Position numbers and translations under genes: made by a program | Notes under the pieces: model-generated | The model's input: the letters and a program-made list of their open reading frames with translations, nothing else | Told to the model about the DNA's origin: nothing | Databases searched by the model: none | Source of the DNA: Trema orientale | Lineage: Eukaryota > Streptophyta > Magnoliopsida > Rosales > Cannabaceae | Assembly: GCA_002914845.1 (NCBI GenBank) | Contig: JXTC01000512.1 | Coordinates: 123,585-187,584, forward strand | Reading direction: 5' to 3' | Length of the DNA stretch: 64,000 nucleotides | In this document: positions 11,040 to 21,483 of the stretch, one piece after another | How the letters are laid out: each line of letters begins with the position of its first letter | Position numbering within the stretch: position 1 is the first letter of the stretch

Positions 11040-12895
11040 TTTCTCTTTATATGGTTGTTATTGGCAATGATCAGGACACTCAGGATCCTGTTCCTGACAA
11101 TATCATTATTCAAGATGCAATCGCTCCAGTTCAAGATAATGTTCAGGAAGTTCCTGTCCCAGTTAAGGTAAATGCTCCTATAGAGCAAACTCAACAGCCT
11201 CAAGAACTAGTGTCTTTAAGGAGGTCCATTAAAGAAAGGAGAAGTGCGATTCTGGATGACTATGTCGTATATCTCCAGGAACATGAGTTTGACATTGGGA
11301 TAGTGGAAGATGATCTAATCAACTTCACACAAGTCAAACAAAGTTCCAATTCTCAAAAATGGATTGATGTTATGAATGAGGAGATGAAGTCTATGACAGA
11401 CAACGACATTTGGGATCTTATCAAATTGCCTGAAGGTTCGAAACCCATTGGTTGCAAATAGATATTTAAGACCAAACGGGATTCGAAAGGCAATGTTGAG
11501 AGATATAATGCACGTCTTGTCGCTAAAGGCTTCACTCAAAAGGAAAGTATTGACTTTAAAGAGACCTTTTCTCCGGTTACTTCGAAGGACTCCTTTAGAG
11601 TTATTATGGCACTTGTGGCTCATTATGATCTTGAGCTTCATCAGATGGATGTTAAGACAGCGTTTCTCAATGGAGATATTGACGAGACAATATATATGGT
11701 GCAACTAGAGAACTTTGTATCGGGAAATCCAAAGTCTATGGTCTATAAACTCAAGAAGTCCATCTATGGTCTCAAGCAAACTTCTCGTCAATGGTATCAT
11801 AAATTTCATGAGGTAATTCTCTCGTTCAGTTTTCAGGTGAATCCTATTGATGATTGTGTATACCATAAGTTCAATAAGAATAAGTTTAATTTCCTGATGC
11901 TTTATGTTGATGACATACTACTGGAAAGTAGTGATATAGGCTTGTTGCACAACACTAAGAGATTTCTTGCGAAGAATTTCGAAATAAAAGATCTTAGAGT
12001 CGCCTCTTTTGTATTAGGTATACAGATATACCGAGATCACTCTTGGGGTATCCTTGGATTGTCACAAAAGAGCTATATCGAGAGGGTGCTCAGTAGGTTT
12101 GGTATGGATAAGCATGTACCAACGGACACTCTAGTGTCTAAGGGAGATAAATTTAGCCTCAACCAAAGTCCCAAGAATGATGTTGATAAAGAAGCTATGC
12201 AACAGTTTTCTTATGCTTCGGCTGTAGGGAGTCTGATGTATACTCAAGTATGTACGCATCCGGATCTTACGTTCATAGTTAGCATGTTGGGCAGATACAT
12301 GAGTAACTCTGGAGTAGATCGTTGGAATGCAGTAAAGAGGGTTATGAGGTACTTACTGAGAACAAAAGAATACATGCTCACTTATCAGAGATCAAATATT
12401 TTGGAGATCATTGGGTACTCCGACTCTGATTTTACCGGATGTCTAGACAGTAAGAGATCCACATCGGGCTATGTCTTTTTCTTAGTTGGAGAAACTATTT
12501 CCTGGAAGAGTGCCAAGCAAACACTCGTAGCTACTTCCACTATGGAGGCAGAATTCATAGCTTGTTATGAGGCATCCAATCAGGGAATATAGCTACGAAA
12601 TTTTGTCACCGGGCTGCATGTAGTAAATGGCATTGAGAGGCCATTGAAACTTTATTGTGACAATAACTCAGCAGTCTTATATTCCAACAGCAACAGGAGC
12701 TCCTCAAAGTCAAAGCACATTGACATTAAGTTCCTAACTGTGAGAGAAAGAGTACAGAGTCGTTTAGTGTCAATTGAGCATATCGGTACAAACTCTATGT
12801 TAGCGGATCCACTCACCAAAGATTTACCACCTACGGTCTTTCATGAGCACACTGCTCGTACGAGTGTTATATTTTTAGATAGTGTGCAGTTTTAG
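11040..12895 (+). pseudogene. Copia reverse transcriptase and RNase H
   Basis: Runs in one frame apart from two TAG codons (11459-11461 and 12590-12592), both at positions where tryptophan is conserved. RT motifs are present: YNARLVAKGFTQ, HQMDVKTAFLNGD and the catalytic YVDD (MLYVDDILL). The RNase H part has GYSDSDFTG, the TSGYVFFL strand and the STMEAEF motif, then KHIDIKF and LADPLTK near the C-terminus. The final stop is at 12893-12895. With the two stops the protein cannot be made in full. This is the best preserved part of the element. Confidence 0.92.
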
Positions 12896-13388
12896 TGGGA
12901 GTTTGTAATTTAGTCTAGATGCTTGTTGTGTGACACTTATTTATGTTTGTACTGCAGTACTTTGGTTATTGGTGATGGTTTTCATTGTAGACTCTGTTTA
13001 TTATATATTATATGATACATTTCATATTTTTCTTGCTTTCCTATTGTGGTTAACAATAAAGTTTGCGGTAATGCACTAAATGGAAAAGACTAAGGTCGAT
13101 CTCAATAAAGTTTCGGGTAGACCAGTTGAAAATAGACACGGTAAATCACATTGCGTGTAATTTCTATGCCACATTCCATACTCGATCTGTGTCATTCGGG
13201 TGTATTAGTACGGTGATCATTGAGGGTTCTAATTGCCATCCAAATAAGTGCAATGACGAGTGCTTTGGTTTCGTGCTGATATGTCTGATGGACATGATTG
13301 CAACTTCGGGGATATTCAGGAATAATATGGCATATTCATGACCATACTTCAGTTTGCAATGCAATTGTATTTGGTTCATATGTAACCC

Positions 13389-13399
13389 AAGTGGGAGAT
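13389..13399 (+). other. polypurine tract of the Copia element
   Basis: AAGTGGGAGAT sits immediately before the 3' LTR, in the standard place for the plus-strand primer. The ~490 bp between the RNase H stop and this tract show no coding homology. Confidence 0.8.
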
Positions 13400-13886
13400 T
13401 ATTAGGAAATTTTATTTCCTATACTGAGCCACATATTTTAACAATTGTATTAGACCATATTATTCTAAAGCAGACCCAATAAGTGATTATATTAGGCTGG
13501 GTCAGGATATCCAACTGAGTATGGATACCAATGTGGATACCCTGTTAGTCACCTAGTTGGGTATAATGGATACCCAACAGGAAACTATTTAAAGATAATA
13601 TTAGGGTTATGGTCCCTACCACCTTTTTACGTACGCTCAATCTCTCTGTGGCCTGCCATCAGTTACAGAGAGTTCTATCTGAGTGTTTTAGGGATTAGGT
13701 TGTATGGAAGATCAAACCCTCTAGCAATTACAGTCACTTTCTTACGCTTCCGCCTTCGATTCATCGTCCAGACTACAGCTATACATCATGGACTCAGGTA
13801 TACTCAATGAATCCCTGCCTATCAGTTTTACATGAATGATCTAGAGTTTGTGTTTAGTGTTTGCAATCCCATATTCATTCCTAACA
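13400..13886 (+). repeat. 3' LTR of the Copia element
   Basis: 487 bp, starting TATTAGGAAATTTTATTTCC and ending CATTCCTAACA. It has the same length as the 5' LTR, with about 8% substitutions by hand count. Confidence 0.93.
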
Positions 13887-14500
13887 CTAACTCCTTTATT
13901 TGAACTCTCGCCAAGGAGATTGACCAAAATTGCCGAAAATTACCAATTGGGAAAACTAGATGTTAGATACAACAAATTGAGTTCTAGACCAACAAGCACT
14001 CTATATTTAGTACATTGAGATATTAGGTAAGTTTCGGGTAACTAAATCCTTTATTTAGACACTCTCCAAGTAGATTGACCAAAATTGGCCAAAAATTACC
14101 AATTGAAAAAACTAGGTGCTAGATACAACGAATTGAGTTCTAGATCAACACACTCTTTATTTGGTAACTTGAGATATTAGGTAAGTTTCGGATAACTAAC
14201 TCTTTTATTTGAACTAGCTCCAAGTAGATTGACCAAATCTAGCCGAAAATTGCCGATTAGGAAAACTAGGTACTAGATATAATGAATTGAGTTCTATACC
14301 AATAAGCACTCTTTATTTGGTACCTAGAGATATTAAGTAAGTTTCAGGCAAAAAAACTCATTTATTTGAACTCTCTCCAAGGAGATTGACCAAAATTGAC
14401 CGAAAATTACCAATTAGGAAAATTAGACGCTAGATACAACAAATTAAGTTCTAGATCAACAAATATTCTTTATTTGTTACCTTGAGATATTAGGTAAGGC
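13887..14500. repeat. ~150-bp minisatellite array, right part
   Basis: Continuation of the array at 4190-4527. Unit landmarks (CTTTATTTGGTACC, then GGTAAGTTTCGGG, then GAGTTCTAGA) recur near 14002, 14155, 14311 and 14469. The first part completes the unit cut by the retrotransposon. The array ends at about 14500, where unrelated sequence starts. Confidence 0.85.
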
Positions 14501-14574
14501 CTATAGCTGAGACAGACAACAGCCGCTTTGGATACTTTTGATATTTATTTTGTCAAACTTAGTTGGATAATCAT

Positions 14575-14924
14575 GGCCCCGTTTGGTTCGCCTATTTAAA
14601 CGTGTGTATTTGAATGGAAATTGCAGAATGTGTTATAATGGGAATGGGAGACATTTGAATAGAAAAAATAGTAGAATGTGTTGTAATTAGAATGAGAGCA
14701 TTGGAATGGACCATTCAAAAATACCTCCATTCCTCTATTCTCATTCAAGACACAAAAAAACCATTCCAATGATTAATTTTTCGGATAGACCATTTAAATA
14801 GAAAAACTGAATTGTTGAAACAAACACACATTCTAAAAGATCATTTGAATGGAAAACTGAATTGTTGAAACAAAAACACATTCAAATAAATTTTCCATTC
14901 CATTGGTTGAAATAAACGAGGCCC
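14575..14924. mobile_element. MITE with GGCCCCGTTTG-type inverted ends
   Basis: The left end is GGCCCCGTTTGGTTCG; the right end, read in reverse complement, is GGGCCTCGTTTATTTC. The interior is built from GAATG and CATTC words that are inverted between the two halves, so the whole can fold back. No coding capacity. I could not find a convincing target-site duplication, so the superfamily is open. Confidence 0.6.
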
Positions 14925-15556
14925 ATATGTTTTATCCTTTTCAAACAATCGGTATTTTCCATGAAAAGTAATATGACGTTTAATTAGTATGACAAGTACC
15001 ACACGTTTAATCTTTTTCAATGAATCAATTTTCACCATCACTTGCATTTATGTTTAGTACCCTGCATAATTTTTTTTTTTTTCAGTAAAGGTTATTGTAG
15101 TGCTAATAATTATCTCAAATTAACATGTCATATACTTTGTACATTTTTTTTTAAAGATACTTATTACAAAAATTTAATCACGTACAATAGATTAATTATT
15201 CCCTATTACATACATATTATTGGTACTACTATTATATAATTACTACGCACTTCTAGCATTATTCATATTTTTCTACCTAACTAGACTCTTGTGCAGTCAA
15301 TTTTAATTATAATCTTTAGATTAATCGATTGCACTTTTGACGCTGAGCCCTCTTTTTATAATATTTAATCAAGCCTTGTGGACAAGTCAAAAATAATTTC
15401 CAGAGACTTCATATATAAAATAATCCAATGAAGTGAGGATGCGGACTTTACTTTTCCAGTGACGATGCGGACTTTACTTTTCTTCTTTCCTTTTTCTTTT
15501 TTTGTTTTTTCGAAACAGAAGCTCATAATTGCTTATCAATACAAAGTATATGTATA
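14925..15556. other. intergenic, no gene recognised
   Basis: AT-rich, with a short tandem repeat of GATGCGGACTTTACTTTTC near 15440-15480. No RNA gene or transposon end was recognised. Confidence 0.55.
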
Positions 15557-15787
15557 GGTTGCCAATTTAGTAGGTATTTTTTTTTTATCTATGTATAAGT
15601 ATTTTTTTTAGCCGTTGGTTCATCATCGAATGGTGATTTAACAGTTATAATGATAGGTATAAAAAAACGTGTATTATTAAAATTATTTCTCTCTCTTATT
15701 TTTTAATATAAAAAATGTGCATTATAAATTTAGCCAAAACGATATCCATGTATAGATTAAAAAAAAATACTTATTAGATTGGTGTCT
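15557..15787 (+). mobile_element. MITE family 1, copy a
   Basis: First of eight copies of one family. The left end resembles GGTTCCCAATCCAGTAGG; the right end reads ...CTTATTAGATTGGTGTC. Between them are AGCCGTT...ACAGTTAT, a TATTTCTCTCTC tract and a second TAGATTAAAAAAAAATAC segment, in the same order as the better preserved copies at 33337-33852. This copy is clearly diverged. It sits beside a TA repeat. Confidence 0.7.
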
Positions 15788-16372
15788 TATATATATATAT
15801 ATAAACTTTACTATATCATGTACACATTAATCACAATTATATATTTATTTTAGAACGTTGTTGACTAATTAGGACAGTCGTTCATCTTATAAATTAACAA
15901 ATTAAACACGAGTCATGATCAGCCATGACTTGGCGTACCAAACTATATCAAGAATCCGCAGTGAGAACGGGCGGTGGAGTTTGAATGAGAACAATAACTA
16001 TTGCTTATTTTTGGTCAAACCTTTGCTTATGGATAAAAACAATTATTCAACCCATGCATGTGAAGTGAAATGTGTATGCATTTATTTTTCTTTGGCATAC
16101 TTAATTTTTGTCGATAAAGTGAACCAACATTAGACTAAGATTTAAGCTTATGGACCACCCAAAAGCCACATGACCAATATTATTATACAATATTTTTTCT
16201 TTTGAATAGAAATATTATTATACAATATTGATATAAGCATTGTCATATATATTTGGCGAGAGCCAGTTACAAACAAAATATGACTACTAAGTTATATGCC
16301 ATCACCCATCGGCCACTATTGAACGTCACAATCTACAATCACTTTAAATAAGCTAATGACAATAACTAACTC

Positions 16373-16535
16373 ATGCTTTTTCATGGTTAAAAATTAGAGA
16401 AAGGAAAATATTAAATAATATATTTTTATTTTTAATCTAACTACTCAAATTACGGTAACTATTAGATAATAAGTTAACGGCTAAAAAATTACTTATACAT
16501 AGATAAAAAAAATAATACTTACTGAATTATGACCC
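16373..16535 (-). mobile_element. MITE family 1, copy b (partial)
   Basis: Reverse orientation relative to copy a and lacking the left end. It retains the TTAGAGAAAGGAAAATATTAAATAAT segment (split here as a motif only), the inverted AACTATTAGATAAT part and the terminal ACTTACTGAATTATGACCC. Flanked on the right by a TA repeat. Confidence 0.6.
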
Positions 16536-17400
16536 ATATATATATAGTAAAATAAAATAAAATAAAAAAGTATAAAATAAAATAAAATAAAGAAGTATAA
16601 ATGAAAGTTTTTGAATAGTCAGATTTTCCACTATCATATTATTATTTCGAATTTTAACGTGATTTAATTACAAAAAAAAAGTATGCAGTATACTAATAGA
16701 TATATGTACAACGTACAAATAATGCTTTTAGATCCGGTATACAGTTAAACTTTTTTTCCCCTCCTCCTTTTTTATGCCTTTCCCACATCACGTACCACCA
16801 TTTAGTGGCCTTTTCTATGAGACTAAACAGTAAAAACCTATAGTTCGTGTGCCATTACTAAACGAATACTTATATTTTATCATATTGTTATCGTCTTTCT
16901 TTGTTGGCTTTCAGTATTGTAGCGACTAGTTTAAAAGTATTTGGAAAAGGCCACGCCACATAAGTCTATGATACTTTATGCAAAGTGATGACATCGTTCA
17001 CCAACTATGTCTATATTCTATACACAAATGATTGTTTAAATTTTACTTGATTATATATACATATAAATTGATGGATGTTATAGGTATCCTGAGCTTTTAC
17101 ATTTTTTTTTGGGGTGCATTACATGAGGATAATATAGAGAGGGGAGAAAAAAAATTGCAGCTTAACGTGAAAACTTTGAAGAATGCTGTTTGTTAAATTA
17201 AGAATCCCTCATTTGCTGTTCTGGTGGAACATTAAACTAAAAGGTTATTATCAGTACTTCTCAAACAAAAATAGGAAAAAAAAGAAAAAAAAAAAAAAGA
17301 GAAAGTTTAGATCCTTTGTCGTTGTTGCCGTACCGACAAGAATAACGCTCGTTACTTTATCGGTAAAATGGTGAAAATACAGGGATCAGAAAATAAATGA
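16536..17400. other. intergenic and upstream region, no gene recognised
   Basis: AT-rich, with an AAAATAAAATAAAAT-type microsatellite near 16545-16600 and a poly-A/AAAG tract near 17275-17300. The open frame at 17183-17374 is not supported by any motif. Confidence 0.5.
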
Positions 17401-17502
17401 TTACCAAGTAATATAAAAAAAAATAAAAAAGACTCATTTTCAGTTTCACACTTCAAAACGTGTCGTTTTCCCTTTTCCTCGAAGTAAGTAGACATAATAA
17501 AC

Positions 17503-17508
17503 CACGTG
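17503..17508 (+). promoter_or_regulatory. G-box upstream of the A70-like gene
   Basis: A perfect CACGTG palindrome about 255 bp before the start codon. This is the core bound by bHLH and bZIP factors in plants. That it acts on the A70-like gene is inference from position. Confidence 0.45.
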
Positions 17509-17631
17509 CTTCGTGCCCATTAGTCTCCTCTATTTTCAAATTTTTAATTCATAAAATTCGGCCATTAATGTTGTTTTCAAGGGAAACATTACCACTACCA
17601 GACAAAATATAATCACCCCCCTTGAGAGTTG

Positions 17632-17639
17632 CTTAAATA
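17632..17639 (+). promoter_or_regulatory. TATA-like box of the A70-like gene
   Basis: CTTAAATA, about 120 bp upstream of the ATG, followed by a CT-rich leader (about 17640-17720) typical of plant 5' untranslated regions. Confidence 0.5.
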
Positions 17640-17759
17640 CTCCCTCATGTCTCTTCTTCACTCCATTTTCAGTATCTTCTTCTCATTTCTTCCAGATTTT
17701 TTCTCTCTTCCGCAGCACATTCAAGACAAATTAAGCTCAGAAAAGAAGATCGAGCTTCC

Positions 17760-18566
17760 ATGTGGGCTTTCTTAGCGAGCTGGCTCACACCCAGCTCTCT
17801 GTTCCTCTTCCTCAACCTCATGATCGGAACCATCGTTCTCACGGCCCGGTTCGGGTCCCGGAAAGGTCCGACCCACGACCACCAACTCGGTCAGTACTAC
17901 TCGTCGCCCCAGCTCGCTCGAGCCCCGTCCCTGCTGGAGCGGGTCAAGTCCATCAACTTCTCTCTCTACAAGTTCGACCCGCTTAACTCCGAAACAGGGT
18001 ACCAACCTCCCAATGAGCCCGGTTACGTGACCGATTACCCGAACCCGGACGACCCGCCCCAGAAACTCGCTCGAGCTCCGTCGTTGTTGGAGCGTCTCAA
18101 GTCCATCAACCTCTCCTCCATCTACAGATCCGATCCGGAGCCCGAAGACGAAGCTCTAGCTCCGAACCCGTTTGAGGAGGACCACTCACACGAACACAGT
18201 TCTCCGGTTAAGAGGAGCAAGTCGGAGTTCCTCGGCGGCGCCAGGAAGAAGAGCCAGCCGGAGAAGATGACGAAGTCGGCGAGCGAGAAATCGGCTCCGG
18301 GAATTAGCTCCGGCGGCGAGGAGGGCGACGAAGAAGGAGACGAGGCCGTCATCGCCGCCGTGGAGCGGCGGAGGCCGGCGACGGAGCGGGTGGAGAAGAA
18401 GACGGAGAAGAGGAGTGTCAAAGGTGGCGAAGCGGCGCCGTCTTGGGAATCCGACGATGGGGTCGACGCCAAAGCTGACGACTTCATCAACAGGTTTAAG
18501 CAGCAGCTGAAGTTGCAGAGACTCGAATCGCTGAAACGTTTCAGTGAAATGCTCAAGGGGAAGTAG
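17760..18566 (+). CDS. DUF4408/DUF761 protein, PAMP-induced A70 type
   Basis: Single exon, 268 residues. The N-terminus (about 1-30) is a hydrophobic segment with MWAFLASWLTPSSLFLFLNL, matching the DUF4408 membrane-anchor signature. The C-terminus (about 235-265) has DDFINRFKQQLKLQRLESLK, the DUF761 signature. This pairing is typical of plant proteins annotated as pathogen-associated-molecular-pattern-induced protein A70 or cotton-fibre-like proteins. The biochemical role is unknown; stress induction is known for family members and is only inferred here. The middle is disordered, with acidic, Lys/Arg-rich and Ser-rich parts and an SPVKRSKSEF motif near 148-157. A segment LARAPSLLER(V/L)KSIN occurs twice (about 52-66 and 103-117), an internal duplication. 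The GC content of the gene is far above its surroundings. The start is the first ATG after a CT-rich leader and gives the expected terminus. Confidence 0.93.
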   Translation: MWAFLASWLTPSSLFLFLNLMIGTIVLTARFGSRKGPTHDHQLGQYYSSPQLARAPSLLERVKSINFSLYKFDPLNSETGYQPPNEPGYVTDYPNPDDPPQKLARAPSLLERLKSINLSSIYRSDPEPEDEALAPNPFEEDHSHEHSSPVKRSKSEFLGGARKKSQPEKMTKSASEKSAPGISSGGEEGDEEGDEAVIAAVERRRPATERVEKKTEKRSVKGGEAAPSWESDDGVDAKADDFINRFKQQLKLQRLESLKRFSEMLKGK

Positions 18567-20582
18567 TACCAGTTAATTACGAATTTGCCATTTAAGCTCT
18601 CTGGGTTTTGTTTTGTTTTTGTTTTTGCTTTTTTGGTTGGGTGGGGAGGTTCAGATTTATGGTAAGTAAGGCGTGTTTTTCGTCTTGGAGTGTTATGGGT
18701 ATTCTGGTAATTTCGCATCTCGAGACAGCGCTGCCATGAAGAGCGACCGTTGAGAAGAAAAAAAGTAGAGTAGGGCGGTCGCCGTAGCAGGAGCAGTAGG
18801 GAATAGGGGATCGAATATCGAGGAGAGCGAATATCGAGGAGGGCGAGGAAAGAAGATAAAAAGTACTACTCCACGTGAAATGACTAAAGTGGCCCTGCTG
18901 TTTTTCGTTTTCTTCTTCTATTAAGATGGGCTTTTTTGTCATTTCGATTTTCGTTTTTCTGGCTTCATGGCGCAGGTATGTGTGTCGCTATTCAATTTCA
19001 GTTTAAGGAAAGAAAAAGGGTAATGGAATATAGAGGTAATGATCGAACCTTAACAATTTAAGCAACTAAAGTTACAAATAATTGTTCGTCAAAAAAAAAA
19101 AAGAAAGTTACAAATAATTGGAAAAAAAGCCGAGTTGGGCGATATGCATAGGTGGTAACTGGTAATTAAACAGTATACTTTTTTGTTTTTCCCCTTGTTA
19201 GAAATCAAAACGTTATAAAAGTTGAGAGAAAAGTTAAAAGTAAGATGCCTGTGAATTGAAAACAAACACAAATGTTAATTCGACTCTTGTATTATGCTAA
19301 TTTATTTTATTAACAAAAAAAGGGCAATATTAATAGCACTAAGATGGTTGGGATAATTTTTTTTTTTTTCAAAAAAAAAAACGCACGTTTTACCTTTTTG
19401 CAAAAAAATCCGCATTTTTTTATTAATATCAAATAAAATTTTCAATTTGTGTTTTTTAAATAAAATTCTTCAAATCCACGTATATAGTAAAAATTGAAGT
19501 TAAAATTGTATACTGATAATTGGCAAAATATTTTTAATTTTTGAAATCAGATAACAGAATTTTTGTGTGTTTGAAAGACCATTAGATTCTTGAGATAATT
19601 ACAGATTATTCCTTGGTTTACATTCATTGGTCTCGATACTTGCCTACTTTTTGTGGATACTAATTGATAATTTTAAAAAGTAAAAACATTTTGCAACAAT
19701 TTTAAATTTTAATTTTGACCATATGTATGAGTCTGATGGAATTTGATATAAAAAAAAAAAATAAAAAATTTTATTTGATACTAACGAAAGGGTGAAATTT
19801 ATTTTATATTTTTTTTATGAAAAAAGCTAAGGGTGATTTTTTTTTAAAAAAAAAATATTAACCTTATATTAATTGAATATATAACGACAATTTATATGGT
19901 TCGATTTAGTGTCACAGTGTCAGTTGAAAATTGCCAGTGTATACATCGTGACCACTATATTAACTGTTTTGAGTTTGAAGGAGGCAGTTCCCGAGTAATT
20001 AGTAGTAGAGGAGACAGCATGGGAGAGGTACTCGCAATACGTTGAAGCTTTTTTGTTTCTGTTTTCATTTCAATCTAATACATAAACATATACACTAGTT
20101 TAATTTATTTTATTTAATATCAAAATTTATATATTATTACCAATTTTCTCTCATTCGCTTGTCTCATGTGTAATTGAAAAGAGTAGCTTACATTAAAATC
20201 TATATTACCTTTTTATGTTTTTTTTTTAATAAGAATATTACCTTTTTATGTTGCGCAAAGGCCCAGATGTTCATTAAATCTCAGAGGGAAAACAAAGCAC
20301 ACAAAAGGTAGGTGGGTTAGCTAGTCGTTAGTCAACTAAAATATAATACTCGTCAGTTTTTCCTCTCAACATAATAATTAATTATAAATATGCTTGCTTT
20401 TGAAAAAGAGAAAAAAAAAGAAAAAGAAAAAAGAGCCAATGGTCGATGTTATCTTTTAAAACATCAAAATTGGTTAATTTGGTTTTGATTCTATCAGAAA
20501 ATTCGAGACTGGCCAATTGGCCTGATTATACATGAAAGATGGAACATGGAGAACATTATATATATGGGCACACCACTTCAGT
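18567..20582. other. 3' flank and intergenic sequence
   Basis: Begins with the probable 3' untranslated region of the A70-like gene (GT-rich to about 18720). The overlapping frames on the other strand (18122-18942) follow from the GC-rich coding sequence and its flank and have no motif support. The rest, 19000-20582, is AT-rich with many poly-A and poly-T runs; nothing was recognised. Confidence 0.5.
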
Positions 20583-20810
20583 AGATATATATATTTTTTA
20601 TTTATCTATAAATGTAGTTTTGCATAATTAAAATTCTATACATGTTTTTTTCATAATAAAAATAGAGAAAGTGAAATAATATACATTTATTGTTATTATA
20701 ATTTTTTTCTAATTACTTAAATAATGATAATCGTTAGATAATTGATCCAAGGCTAAAAAAAAATACCTATAGATTGATGGAAAAAAAAAACCTATTAGAT
20801 AATGATCCTA
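20583..20810 (-). mobile_element. MITE family 1, copy c
   Basis: Reverse orientation. It contains the TCATAATAAAAATAGAGAAA segment, the inverted CGTTAGATAATTG part and the terminal ACCTATTAGATAATGATCC. Flanked on both sides by TA repeats. Diverged, but the order of parts matches copy g at 33337. Confidence 0.65.
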
Positions 20811-20842
20811 TATATATATATAAATGTGCGTATGTATATATA

Positions 20843-21066
20843 GGTTCTCAATTCAATAAATTTTTTTTTACCTATCCATATGTATATCTTTTTTTTAGCC
20901 ATTAGATTATATCCAGCAGCTACCAGCAGCTACCATAATTTAGATGGTTGGAAAAAAAATAAAAATAAAAATAAAAACTTATTGTTTTAATATTTTTTTC
21001 TCTCAACATTTTAACATGAAAAGACGTGATGAATTTTAATTGAAAAAAATAATATTTATTGGTGCC
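20843..21066 (+). mobile_element. MITE family 1, copy d
   Basis: Forward orientation: left end GGTTCTCAATTCAATAAATT, right end TTATTGGTGCC. The middle holds TTAGCCATTAGATTAT, a short duplicated CAGCAGCTAC and ACATGAAAAGACGTGATG. It lies next to copy c, from which a TA-rich spacer separates it. Confidence 0.68.
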
Positions 21067-21100
21067 TATATATATCCATATATATATATATATATTTTAT

Positions 21101-21237
21101 AAAAAAGTGGGGCTTAACTAATGACCACTACTTACTGCAAATTTAAAGAAAAATAACACACACACATTCTACCAAGGTTTGAACCTCTGACCCCCTTAAC
21201 TCACACACACCCCTCAAGTCTTGGACCAACTGAGCTA
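21101..21237 (-). mobile_element. tRNA-derived SINE, copy 1
   Basis: Read on the minus strand it has AGCTCAGTTGGTCC (A-box-like) followed by AGGGGGTCAGAGGTTCAAACC (B-box-like, of which GGTTCAAACC is the core). It then has TGTGTGTGTTAT and a tail ending TTAGTTAAGCCCCACTTTTTT. This matches the SINE at 60900-61068 along its length. The 5' end is shortened or lost in the TA repeat at 21235-21245. Confidence 0.72.
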
Positions 21238-21260
21238 TATATATCCACATATTAAATATG

Positions 21261-21483
21261 AGCACCACTCCATTAATTTTTTTAATACAATTTTATGTAC
21301 GTTTTTTCATAATAAAATGTAGAAATAAAAATACATTAAATAATGTATATTTATTATTATTATTATTATTATTTTTCAACTATTCGAATTATAGTAGTCA
21401 TTAAATAATGATCCAATAGTTTAAAAAAAATACTTATAAATAAGTAAATAGTTATAAATAAATACCCACTGCATAATCATCCA
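21261..21483 (-). mobile_element. MITE family 1, copy e
   Basis: Reverse orientation. It starts AGCACCACTCCATTAATTTT, contains TTTTTTCATAATAAAATGTAG and a TTA microsatellite, and ends near ACCCACTGCATAATCATCC. Diverged copy. Confidence 0.58.

Larger units (their letters stand above)
4528..13886 (+). mobile_element. Copia LTR retrotransposon (decayed, carries nested insertion)
   Basis: A complete but inactive Ty1/Copia element. Two LTRs of 487 bp bracket an internal region with a primer-binding site, gag, zinc knuckle, protease, integrase, reverse transcriptase and RNase H in the Copia order (integrase before RT), then a polypurine tract. The flanking 5-mers CTAAT (4523-4527) and CTAAC (13887-13891) fit a target-site duplication with one change. 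The host minisatellite reads continuously across the junction when the element is removed. Hand alignment of the LTRs shows about 39 differences in 487 positions (~8%), mostly transitions. The reading frame is broken by stops, frameshifts, a deletion and a 1.66-kb solo LTR. The leader is enlarged by a ~0.9-kb duplication. Confidence 0.95.

Noticed and set aside
14575-14924. Assignment of this MITE to hAT or PIF/Harbinger
   Set aside because: Flanks ATAATCAT and ATATGTTT do not give a convincing 8-bp or 3-bp duplication, so no superfamily is claimed.
18122-18942. 198- and 116-residue minus-strand frames overlapping the A70-like gene
   Set aside because: Antisense to a GC-rich coding exon and its 3' flank; no recognisable domain, while the plus-strand gene has clear family motifs.
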